Made by a program: the position numbers and the translations under genes. Source: CAZMCT01 sp964564785 (lineage in GTDB: Bacteria; Planctomycetota; Phycisphaerae; UBA1845; Fen-1342). Taken from it: a stretch of 9,691 nt of DNA. Below the pieces are notes generated by a model. That model saw only the letters and a program-made list of their open reading frames with translations, searched no databases and was not told where the DNA came from. The DNA is taken from contig CAZMCT010000134.1 of the NCBI GenBank assembly GCA_964564785.1, forward strand, positions 1 to 9,691, read 5' to 3'. Positions 1-5,355 of the stretch are shown here, piece after piece. Numbering within the stretch: the first letter of the stretch is position 1; the number at the start of each line of letters is the position of its first letter.

Positions 1-1251
1 GTCGCCGGCCTCGCGCGCCAGTTGCGCGACCATGTAGGCGGCGTAGGGGTCGTCGGTGACGAGCGGCTCGAGCGTGGCTCGGGCTTCCTCGGGCCGCAGG
101 TTGAGGGCCTGGGCCCAGCCGAGCACGCGCTGCACGAAGGGGTCGCGTGGGACCCGGTCCGCCGCCGACTGCGCGAGCATCAGTGCCCGCTGTGGCTGCG
201 GATCGACCATGACGTAAAACCACGCCGCTTGAGCCACCTCATTCACCGGCCAATCACGCGGCTCGGCGACGGCGGCAAAGCGACGCGCCAGTTGCTTGCG
301 GACGTCCTCCGCTGCGCTGCTCATCCCGCGTCGCATCAGGAGATAGTGCAGAAACATGCCGGCCTGCGCCGCGCATTCCGGATCGGCCGCGATGGCCGCC
401 CGCGTCTGCTCGATCGCGACGTCGAAACGGCCCCGGGCGGCCTGGTTCCACGCCGATTCGAGCAGCAACCGGGCCGGCGGGGCCAGCCCCAGCCCCGACT
501 GGTTCGCCAGTTCGAGCGCGTAGGTGAAGAACCGGGCGGCCTCGTCCGCCAACCCCTGCTCGTCGAGCTCCGCGGCCACCTGCCACGCCGCGTCGATCGA
601 GAGTGGAAGCACTTCGAGTAATCGCAGCAGCACGCGCAGTCGCTCGGGCGGCGCGACATCTTCGTCCAGGGCCTCGACCGCGAGGAGTGCCGCCTCGGGG
701 CTGGCCGGCTCGAGCGCCTGGGCCTGCTCGAGCAGTTTCCGGGCCGCGGCCCGGTCGAGCCGTTCCAGCGCCAGCCGGGCCAGCTCGACGTCAATCAGCG
801 CCTCCTGGGCCGGTGTACGCGGCTGACTGCGCAGCGCCGCGAGCCACGCCTCTCGCCGCTCCACCGTCTCGTGGGCCCGCAACCCGCTCGCCAGCCAACG
901 CGCAAACGCCGTCTGGTGACCCGGCTGGACTTCCAGCAACGCCGCCAGATGCTGCTGGGCTTCCTCGTCGTCGCCGGCCAGCGCGGCCAGCTCGTACAGC
1001 CAGAGACGGGCATCCGCTTGCCGCGGATCGAGACGCACCGCCGCCTCGAGCAGCGCACGAACATGCTGCACGTCGGCCGCGGTCTGCCGGCCGGCCTGCG
1101 TCAGTCCGTGGTCGCGGGCCAGATCGACCAGTAGCTCGGCCGTGGTCAGGGGCGGATTACGACCGGCCGCCGGGCCGGCGACGAACAGCACCACGAAGCG
1201 AAGTAGAACCAGGCTCACACCGGCCGCGCGCGGGGTCGTGGCAATGGTCAT
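1..1251 (-). CDS. Exported TPR-like repeat protein (C-terminus beyond window)
   Basis: The frame is open from an ATG at 1249-1251 down to base 1, giving 417 codons without a stop, so the C-terminus lies outside the window. The start is supported by GGGAGG at 1257-1262, five bases upstream. The N-terminus is signal-peptide-like: Arg-8, a hydrophobic run at about residues 11-26 (VSLVLLRFVVLFVAG), then a small-residue PAAG cleavage region. The rest is a run of Ala/Leu/Arg/Glu-rich helical pairs with TPR-type spacing, for example LLEAAVRLDP, LLEQAQALEP and IEQTRAAIAADPE. No catalytic motif is visible. The family role, inferred only, is a scaffold for protein contacts in the periplasm or cell envelope. 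It is not linked to clpS: about 290 bases and a repeat element separate them. The coding call is strong and the function is unknown. Confidence 0.85.
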   Translation of the reverse strand, partial: MTIATTPRAAGVSLVLLRFVVLFVAGPAAGRNPPLTTAELLVDLARDHGLTQAGRQTAADVQHVRALLEAAVRLDPRQADARLWLYELAALAGDDEEAQQHLAALLEVQPGHQTAFARWLASGLRAHETVERREAWLAALRSQPRTPAQEALIDVELARLALERLDRAAARKLLEQAQALEPASPEAALLAVEALDEDVAPPERLRVLLRLLEVLPLSIDAAWQVAAELDEQGLADEAARFFTYALELANQSGLGLAPPARLLLESAWNQAARGRFDVAIEQTRAAIAADPECAAQAGMFLHYLLMRRGMSSAAEDVRKQLARRFAAVAEPRDWPVNEVAQAAWFYVMVDPQPQRALMLAQSAADRVPRDPFVQRVLGWAQALNLRPEEARATLEPLVTDDPYAAYMVAQLAREAGD

Positions 1252-1279
1252 GCGAACCTCCCGTGCAGGGTTCCGGGGA

Positions 1280-1285
1280 ATCATA
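1280..1285 (-). promoter_or_regulatory. Possible -10 box of the TPR-like gene
   Basis: On the minus strand this reads TATGAT, five of six matches to TATAAT. It would start a transcript near 1273, leaving a leader of about 22 bases that includes the GGGAGG ribosome site. No convincing -35 box lies 16-18 bases upstream, so the call is weak. Confidence 0.3.
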
Positions 1286-1334
1286 AACGGAAAGTGAAGC
1301 GACGCGGAGAGGGCCGCGGGCCACGGAGCCCGCT

Positions 1335-1453
1335 CTCATTCCGAGGAGCGCAGCGACGAGGAATCCGGCTTCGAATGCGATGTGCTTGCGCCCGCCGGGC
1401 AAGCCTGCCACATTCGCGGCCGGGTTTCCCCGCGCTGCGCCCGTCGGAATGAG
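1335..1453. repeat. REP-like inverted-repeat element, copy A
   Basis: The two ends are imperfect inverted repeats of about 45 bases. The left arm starts CTCATTCCGAGGAGCGCAGC, and the reverse complement of the right arm starts CTCATTCCGACGGGCGCAGC. The arms continue through matching GGAA, CCGGC and CGAATG blocks. A smaller GCTTGC/GCAAGC hairpin sits at the centre, about 1383-1404, so the RNA or single strand could fold into a long branched hairpin. Copy B at 3510-3650 shares the terminal CATT-CGAGGAGC and the inner GGGGAA/GGAATCCGGC pieces. This resembles the dispersed non-coding palindromes seen in many bacteria, which give spurious short ORFs. It has no transposase, so it would be non-autonomous. 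Confidence 0.75.
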
Positions 1454-1481
1454 GGCGTTCGCCCGTTGCGCGAGTTGTCGG

Positions 1482-1538
1482 TTTCTCTTCCGCAGTCCTC
1501 TGCGGCCCTCCGCGCCTCCGCGATTCAGAGGGGAGAAA
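1482..1538. repeat. CTCCGCG-type repeat with nested stem-loop after clpS
   Basis: This tract repeats the themes CCTCTGCGG, CCCTCCGCG and CCTCCGCG. It contains a perfect hairpin, CCGCAG-TCCT-CTGCGG (1490-1505), nested inside a TTTCTC (1482-1487) / GAGAAA (1533-1538) outer pair. It begins three bases beyond the clpS stop codon, on its downstream side. It could act as an end-of-transcript structure for clpS, but there is no U-run, so it is not a classical intrinsic terminator. It resembles a common dispersed CTC(C/T)GCG non-coding repeat, recognised by eye only. Confidence 0.45.
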
Positions 1539-1540
1539 GG

Positions 1541-1867
1541 CTACTCCGCCGGTTCAAGCACGGCCGTCATCGAGCCCTTGCAGGTGGGGATGCGCCAGTC
1601 GGCCCCGAAGCCGTGGATCTGCTGCTGCTTGAATTCGGCCTGCTCGTACACGGCGGTGTCGACGATGACGCGGCCGGTGTGGTCGACCTCGCAGGCCATG
1701 CGGTAAGCCTTTTCCGGGGTGTGGCCGAAGAGGCGGTTGAGCATCTCGATGACGTAGGCGTAGGTGTGTTCGTCGTCGTCGAGCAGGACGACGTGCCAGA
1801 GGGGCGCCGGGCGGGTCCGCTGCGGCGCGGCTTGTACGTCGGCGGTGGTAAGCTGCTTCTGACCCAT
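1541..1867 (-). CDS. clpS: ClpS, adaptor of the Clp protease (N-degron recognition)
   Basis: The product is 108 residues, the normal ClpS size. Family role: ClpS binds proteins with destabilising N-terminal residues and hands them to the ClpA or ClpC unfoldase for degradation by ClpP in the cytoplasm. The core is clear: WHVVLLDDDEHTYAYVIEML (24-43), FGH..EKAYRMACEVDHTGR (47-66), the T-x-x-x-AE-K region (71-80), and a C-terminal SMTAVLEPAE. The usual pocket Asn of the NDD motif is Asp-30, and the usual pocket His is Asp-62. The ATG at 1865-1867 is preferred over upstream starts because a TAGAAT -10 box at 1894-1899 places transcription about 20 bases before it. Its Shine-Dalgarno sequence is poor (GAGG only two bases away). 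No clpA or clpC gene is adjacent. The gene is divergent from ribBA. Confidence 0.93.
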   Translation of the reverse strand: MGQKQLTTADVQAAPQRTRPAPLWHVVLLDDDEHTYAYVIEMLNRLFGHTPEKAYRMACEVDHTGRVIVDTAVYEQAEFKQQQIHGFGADWRIPTCKGSMTAVLEPAE

Positions 1868-1893
1868 GGCCTCGACAGCGCAATCCAGCAGAC

Positions 1894-1899
1894 ATTCTA
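1894..1899 (-). promoter_or_regulatory. -10 box of clpS
   Basis: On the minus strand this reads TAGAAT, five of six matches to TATAAT, within GGCTAGAAT. The same nine bases form the -10 region of the divergent ribBA promoter at 2081-2089. Transcription would begin near 1887, giving a leader of about 20 bases. No good -35 box is visible at 17-18 bases. Confidence 0.45.
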
Positions 1900-2060
1900 G
1901 CCGCCCGTCGAGAGAGGGGACAGGCATCGCGAGAGCGGCTGTTGGCGCGGCCGTGATGGTGGGCGCCGTGGTGGTGGGTTGGCGCAGCGCCGGCCCCCTT
2001 TCCCCACGGGCTGCTTGCGTATGCGCCGCTGCGACGGAGCACCCGCGGCCGGGCGCGTGT

Positions 2061-2089
2061 TTCAAAACGGTCGCCGCTTCGGCTAGAAT
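2061..2089 (+). promoter_or_regulatory. Promoter of ribBA
   Basis: TTCAAA (2061-2066, four of six matches to TTGACA) is separated by exactly 17 bases from TAGAAT (2084-2089, five of six matches to TATAAT). Transcription would start near 2096 and give a leader of about 90 bases before the ribBA start codon. Confidence 0.5.
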
Positions 2090-2119
2090 CTGGAGTCGGG
2101 ACGCCGTGCTCAGCACTGC

Positions 2120-2182
2120 CCGGCAAGTCGTTTGCCGGCTGCGGGGCGGGTCCGAGACGCGACCGCCGGTCCCCGACCGGAG
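2120..2182 (+). promoter_or_regulatory. Structured ribBA leader with two hairpins; second overlaps the ribosome site
   Basis: There are two hairpins. CCGGCAA-GTCGT-TTGCCGG (2120-2126/2132-2138) is a perfect 7 bp stem. CCGGT-CCCCG-ACCGG (2166-2170/2176-2180) is 5 bp. The second stem uses the first two bases of the GGAG ribosome site (2179-2182), which lies five bases before the ATG. Folding could therefore limit translation. The conserved core of the FMN riboswitch, the usual regulator of riboflavin genes, is not seen, and the leader is shorter than that riboswitch. Confidence 0.4.
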
Positions 2183-2187
2183 CCAAC

Positions 2188-3450
2188 ATGACGAGTTCTG
2201 AAAGGGGTGCGGGGATCTTCAGCCCGATCGAGGAGATTCTCGAGGAGCTCCGCCGCGGTAAGCTGATCGTGCTCGTGGACGATGAGGACCGCGAGAATGA
2301 GGGCGATCTGGTGTGCCCGGCCCAGCACATCACGCCCGCGACCGTCAACTTCATGCTGAAGTACGGGCGGGGGACGCTGTGCGTGGCGCTGACGCAAAGC
2401 CGCTGCAAGCGACTGGGGCTCACCCCGCAGGTCTCCGATAACACGACGCGCTTCGGCACCAACTTCACCGTCACGGTCGATGCCGGACCGCACCTGGGCA
2501 CGACGACCGGCGTTTCGGCATTCGACCGCGCCACCACGATCCGCCACCTCGTCGCGGAAGAGGCCGTGCCCGAGGACTTCGTCCGGCCGGGGCATCTGAA
2601 CCCCCTCGCGGCCCGCGACGGCGGCGTGCTGGTGCGCGGCGGTCAGACCGAGGGCTCGGTCGACCTGTGCCGCCTCGCGGGCCTGTTGCCGGCCGCGGCG
2701 CTGATCGAAGTGTTGAACGAAGACGGAACGATGGCCCGCGTGCCGCAGCTCGTGGAGTTCTGCCGCCAGCACGGGCTGAAGATGTGCACGGTCTCCGACC
2801 TGATCGAGTACCGCTTGCAGCGCGAGCGGCTGGTCGAGCGTGTGGAGAGCGTGCCGCTGAAGAACGCGTACGGCGACTGGACGCTGATCGCGTACCGGGT
2901 GCGGACCGACCCCCACACGCACGTGGCGCTGTGCTGCGGGGGCGTGGGCGAACTGGACGAAAGCGGAGTGGCGCGACGCTTCGATGAGCCGGTGCTGGTG
3001 CGGGTGCACTCGGAGTGCCTGACGGGCGACGTGTTCGGCTCGGCCCGCTGCGAATGCGGCCAGCAGTTGCACGCGGCGATGGAGCAGATCGCGCAGGCCG
3101 GGCGCGGAGCGCTGGTGTATCTGCGGCAGGAGGGCCGCGGGATCGGGCTGGAGAACAAGCTGCACGCGTACCGGCTCCAGGATGAAGGGCTCGACACGGT
3201 GCAGGCCAATCAGGTGCTGGGCTTCCGGGTCGATCACCGCGACTACGGCGTGGGGGCCCAAATCCTGCGCGACGTCGGGCTGTCGCGGATCAGGATCCTG
3301 ACGAACAACCCCAAGAAAGTCAGTCGGCTGGAGGTTTACGGCCTCGAGATCGTCGAGCAGCTCCCCCTCGAAGTCGAGCCGACCGAGCACAACCGGCGCT
3401 ATCTCGAAACCAAGAAGTACAAGCTCGGACACCGGCTGCGAAACGTGTGA
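2188..3450 (+). CDS. ribBA: RibBA: DHBP synthase / GTP cyclohydrolase II
   Basis: This is a full-length 420-residue bifunctional enzyme for the two entry reactions of riboflavin synthesis. The N-terminal domain (about 10-208) makes 3,4-dihydroxy-2-butanone 4-phosphate from ribulose 5-phosphate. It shows DDEDRENEGDL (31-41, Glu-36 and Glu-38), RGTLCVAL, TTTGVSAFDRATTI (105-118), RPGH (133-136) and KMCTVSDLIEYR. The C-terminal domain (about 217-415) opens GTP. It shows the zinc cysteines 277, 288 and 290 (SECLTGDVFGSARCECG), YLRQEGRGIGLENK (311-324), LGFRVDHRDYGVGAQIL and LTNNPKKV (371-378). The usual GHTEA motif of the first domain reads GQTEG (152-156), so the metal-binding His is Gln-153. 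The start has GGAG at 2179-2182. The gene is monocistronic by context. Confidence 0.97.
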   Translation: MTSSERGAGIFSPIEEILEELRRGKLIVLVDDEDRENEGDLVCPAQHITPATVNFMLKYGRGTLCVALTQSRCKRLGLTPQVSDNTTRFGTNFTVTVDAGPHLGTTTGVSAFDRATTIRHLVAEEAVPEDFVRPGHLNPLAARDGGVLVRGGQTEGSVDLCRLAGLLPAAALIEVLNEDGTMARVPQLVEFCRQHGLKMCTVSDLIEYRLQRERLVERVESVPLKNAYGDWTLIAYRVRTDPHTHVALCCGGVGELDESGVARRFDEPVLVRVHSECLTGDVFGSARCECGQQLHAAMEQIAQAGRGALVYLRQEGRGIGLENKLHAYRLQDEGLDTVQANQVLGFRVDHRDYGVGAQILRDVGLSRIRILTNNPKKVSRLEVYGLEIVEQLPLEVEPTEHNRRYLETKKYKLGHRLRNV

Positions 3451-3472
3451 CGCGCGGCGAATGACCGCGGAC

Positions 3473-3489
3473 ACGGGCCCTCGGCCCGT
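3473..3489 (+). terminator. GC-rich stem-loop after ribBA
   Basis: ACGGGCC-CTC-GGCCCGT forms a perfect 7 bp stem beginning 23 bases after the ribBA stop codon. No T-run follows, so it is a weak or factor-dependent terminator candidate. Confidence 0.4.
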
Positions 3490-3509
3490 CGGCAAGGGGG
3501 GGCCACGTT

Positions 3510-3650
3510 GTCATTGCGAGGAGCTCGCCGCAGGCGGCCGGCGGGGAATCCGGCCCCGCCTGAGTTCGACGCTCATCTCGGCCGTGCCACGCAGGCACGC
3601 CGTCCACCATCCGCAGCCAGCTTCCCCCGCGCTGCGCTCCTCGGAATGAC
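3510..3650. repeat. REP-like inverted-repeat element, copy B
   Basis: The left end reads GTCATTGCGAGGAGC. The reverse complement of the right end reads GTCATTCCGAGGAGC and continues GCAGCGCGGGGGAAGC. The inner left arm has GGGGAATCCGGC, shared with copy A at 1335-1453. A second hairpin, CGTGCC-ACGCA-GGCACG (3583-3599), sits in the middle. The element lies between the convergent ends of ribBA and the coiled-coil gene. No target duplication or transposase is evident. It is related to copy A in its terminal sequence but not in its central loop. Confidence 0.75.
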
Positions 3651-3682
3651 GGCCCGCTGCGCTCCACCCGCCCGAAGAAACA

Positions 3683-3708
3683 GCCCGGTGCCGCCCACTG
3701 CACCGGGC
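3683..3708 (-). terminator. Intrinsic terminator of the coiled-coil gene
   Basis: GCCCGGTGC (3683-3691) and GCACCGGGC (3700-3708) form a perfect 9 bp stem with an 8-base loop. On the minus strand the stem is followed by TGTTTCTTC, a modest U-rich tract. The stem lies 34 bases beyond the stop codon of the gene at 3743-4918. On the plus strand no T-run follows, so it serves the minus-strand gene. Confidence 0.65.
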
Positions 3709-3742
3709 CGTCGCGTGCAACGCCTTCCGCCGGCCACGGGGA

Positions 3743-4918
3743 TCAGCCGGGCGGCGGCATCTCGGTCGGGTCGGTGTCGGTCGCCGTGGGGGGGTCGGTG
3801 ACCGGCATCATCGTCGCCCCCAGGTCGATGCCGACCGTGTCCGTCGTCGGGGTCTCGAGGGGCGCGTTCTCGGGCAGCCCGCGCAGCGGCGAGCCGATCC
3901 GCGGCCACATGTCCGTCGCCCGCGGGCGGGCGCGGCTTTTGGTCTCGCTCAGGGCCACGCGCACCTCGCTGAAGGCCTTCTTGACGCTGGCGAGCGCCGC
4001 ATCGGCCGTGCGGTTCTGGTTGCGCAGCGACGTCACTTCGCACTCGTAGAACTGCCGCTGCTCGATGAGCCGCGAGTTCTCGCGCTCCAGGTGCGTGATC
4101 TGCACCTGGAGGTTCTTCTTCTCGGCCCGCAGGGCCTCGATCTTGTCGTCCAGCGCCTCCTGCACGGCCGTCAACTCGCGGATGCGGTCCTCGGCCCCGC
4201 GCAACCCGTTTTGCAGGCGGTTGCGCTCATTCGCCGTCTCCTCGAGCGTCATCTGCGCTTCCTGGAGCTGCGTCTGGAGCGCGGCCCGCTCCTCGAACGC
4301 TTCGCGCTGCGCCCGCTCCAGCTCCTCGACCTTGGCCGACAGCAGCTTGTTTTCGGAAAGCAGCCCGTCGCGCTCCTTGCGGACCGGCCACAACTCGTCG
4401 AGCTGCTTGTTGGCCGCCTTCAGCTCGGTCTTCAGCCGCAGCCGCTCTTTCTCGGCCGCGGCGAGCTGCTCGCTGGTTCGCTGCGCCCGGGCGCTGGCGT
4501 CGCCCAACTCTTCCTCGAGCGTCGCCACCTCGGTCCGGAGCTGCTCGAGCGCGTCGACCCGCGTCTGGAGCGTGACGACCTGCCACTCCAGCTCCTGCAC
4601 GCGCTGGTTGGCGGCCTGGAGCCGCTCCGCCGTGCCGGTCAACTCGCGCTCCATCTGCTCGCGGATTTCCTGGTGACGGTCGAGCTGGTCCTCCAGCTCG
4701 TTGATCACCGCGAGCACGTCGTTGCGCTCGTCGATGAACGTGTCCTGGAGACCGCGCGGCGTGGTCCGCTCGGGCGTCCCGTCCCGCGTGCCGTCCGCGG
4801 GGTCGGCCGTCGCGGTCGCCGTCGCTGCGGCCGTTTCCGGGGTGAGCAGGCTCGACTTCAGCAGGTTCTTCTCGACGCTGCTTCCATTCCGTCGTGCGCG
4901 AGGATTGCTCTTGTCCAT
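3743..4918 (-). CDS. Long coiled-coil protein, function unknown
   Basis: The product is 391 residues, starting from an ATG with AAGGA seven bases upstream. Residues 1-55 are Ser/Thr/Ala/Pro-rich and probably disordered, including a short ATATATADPAD low-complexity tract. Residues about 58-325 are an almost unbroken heptad-type coiled coil rich in Glu, Gln, Leu, Arg and Lys, with kink points such as ELWPVRKERDG (175-185). The tail (326-391) is Pro/Thr/Asp-rich and ends in EMPPPG. There is no signal peptide, membrane segment or catalytic motif, so a cytoplasmic filament-like, tethering or scaffolding role is plausible but inferred. Similarity to SMC- or myosin-like proteins in searches would reflect coiled-coil composition only. 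The frame stays open upstream to 5224, but that extension is Pro/Arg-rich and contains the promoter-like motif at 5048-5078. The motif is shared with the HD-GYP gene. Confidence 0.85.
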   Translation of the reverse strand: MDKSNPRARRNGSSVEKNLLKSSLLTPETAAATATATADPADGTRDGTPERTTPRGLQDTFIDERNDVLAVINELEDQLDRHQEIREQMERELTGTAERLQAANQRVQELEWQVVTLQTRVDALEQLRTEVATLEEELGDASARAQRTSEQLAAAEKERLRLKTELKAANKQLDELWPVRKERDGLLSENKLLSAKVEELERAQREAFEERAALQTQLQEAQMTLEETANERNRLQNGLRGAEDRIRELTAVQEALDDKIEALRAEKKNLQVQITHLERENSRLIEQRQFYECEVTSLRNQNRTADAALASVKKAFSEVRVALSETKSRARPRATDMWPRIGSPLRGLPENAPLETPTTDTVGIDLGATMMPVTDPPTATDTDPTEMPPPG

Positions 4919-5047
4919 CCCTGGATCCTTATGAACGCTGCGCCCCGGCGGGCGACTTCTGTACCGGCGGGCCGCGAATCCGGCCGGATCCGCGCCCCGG
5001 AGCGGCCGCGGTTGAGACCCGCGACCGGCCGGCCGGCGTCGTCTGTC

Positions 5048-5078
5048 TTTATCGGCGGCGGTCGGCGCAAAGCTTGAC
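5048..5078 (-). promoter_or_regulatory. Promoter-like motif GTCAA-N18-CCGATAAA, copy 1
   Basis: On the minus strand GTCAA (5074-5078) is followed by 18 bases and then CCGATAAA (5048-5055). The right part, with the preceding base, reads GCCGATAA, an exact match to the classical -10 box of sigma-28 (FliA/WhiG). The left part reads TCAAGCTT, six of eight matches to TAAAGTTT, but the spacing is two bases longer than the E. coli FliA consensus. It lies about 130 bases before the start of the coiled-coil gene. The same arrangement occurs before the HD-GYP gene. Confidence 0.5.
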
Positions 5079-5136
5079 CGGCGGGGCGGGGGGAGGGCGC
5101 AGGAAGTGCCCGGAGAGCACGAGAAGCGGGCGGCTC

Positions 5137-5166
5137 GCACGGCCAGCGGCACGGCCAGCGGCACGG
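5137..5166. repeat. 12-base tandem repeat, 2.5 copies
   Basis: GCACGGCCAGCG occurs at 5137-5148 and again at 5149-5160, followed by a partial GCACGG at 5161-5166 and a looser CAGCGGCAC. It lies in non-coding sequence and could vary in copy number by slippage. Confidence 0.7.
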
Positions 5167-5250
5167 TCCGCAGCGGCACCGCCGCGCAGGGCCGTGCGCC
5201 CCCGCAGGGACCGTGAAGTCGCACGGCTGGCCCGGATCGGACGGTCCTGC

Positions 5251-5256
5251 TATACT
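5251..5256 (+). promoter_or_regulatory. -10 box of the tRNA gene
   Basis: TATACT matches TATAAT at five of six bases. Transcription would begin near 5263, five bases before the mature tRNA end. No clear -35 box is visible at 17 bases upstream. Confidence 0.5.
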
Positions 5257-5267
5257 CCGCCGGTCCC

Positions 5268-5342
5268 GGTGGCGTAGCTCAGCTGGTTGAGAGCGGCGGA
5301 TTCATAACCCGCAGGTCGTCGGTTCAAGTCCGACCGCCACCA
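5268..5342 (+). tRNA. tRNA with CAU anticodon (elongator Met; Ile2 possible)
   Basis: A full cloverleaf is present. The acceptor stem GGTGGCG/CGCCACC pairs at all seven positions with discriminator A at 5342. The D stem is GCTC/GAGC, and the T arm is GTCGG-TTCAAGT-CCGAC. The anticodon loop is TTCATAA with CAT at its centre. The first pair is G-C, so it is not an initiator tRNA, which has an unpaired first position. A CAU anticodon also occurs in the Ile2 tRNA, whose C34 is changed to lysidine, and the acceptor bases do not settle this. The anticodon stem GCGGA/CCCGC has an A-C mismatch next to the loop. The 3' CCA is not separately encoded beyond the acceptor bases. Confidence 0.93.
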
Positions 5343-5355
5343 ATGACGACGGGGG

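Larger units (their letters stand above)
1868..2187. other. Divergent clpS-ribBA intergenic region
   Basis: This 320-base spacer holds the clpS -10 box at its left end and the ribBA promoter and leader at its right end (from 2061). The stretch 1900-2060 shows no recognisable gene. Frames through it are open in both directions, but they are low-complexity Ala/Thr/Pro/Arg and have no ribosome site or family signature. Confidence 0.6.
4919..5267. other. Intergenic region between the coiled-coil gene and the tRNA
   Basis: This 349-base stretch has no convincing gene. It contains the promoter-like motif at 5048-5078 (minus strand), a 12-base tandem repeat at 5137-5166, and the tRNA promoter near 5251. 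Open frames across it are Arg/Pro/Ala-rich shadows. Confidence 0.6.

Noticed and set aside
1868..2116. N-terminal extension of ClpS to 2116
   Set aside because: It would make an atypical 191-residue ClpS and run through its own -10 box and much of the ribBA promoter.
2090..2187. FMN riboswitch before ribBA
   Set aside because: The conserved core sequences are absent and the leader is too short; only simple hairpins are seen.
1866..2201. Plus-strand frame with a membrane-like stretch in the clpS-ribBA spacer
   Set aside because: It starts antisense to the clpS start, has no ribosome site, and overlaps the ribBA promoter and start codon. The hydrophobic run is a by-product of GCG/GTG-rich sequence.
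2110..3495. 461-codon open frame antisense to ribBA
   Set aside because: It is a mirror of the G/C-biased codons of the clearly real ribBA, with His/Arg/Gln/Leu-rich shadow composition and no domain.
3461..3801. Short open frames on both strands between ribBA and the coiled-coil gene
   Set aside because: They are translations of the palindromic element, giving the typical spurious SLRGA/RSAARG-type peptides.
5137..5166. CRISPR-like repeat
   Set aside because: Units are 12 bases and directly adjacent with no spacers, so it is a simple tandem repeat.
4919..5224. N-terminal extension of the coiled-coil protein to 5224
   Set aside because: It is Pro/Arg-rich, encodes a tandem-repeat VPLAVPLAV piece, lacks a ribosome site, and would overlap the promoter-like motif. 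The ATG at 4918 has AAGGA.
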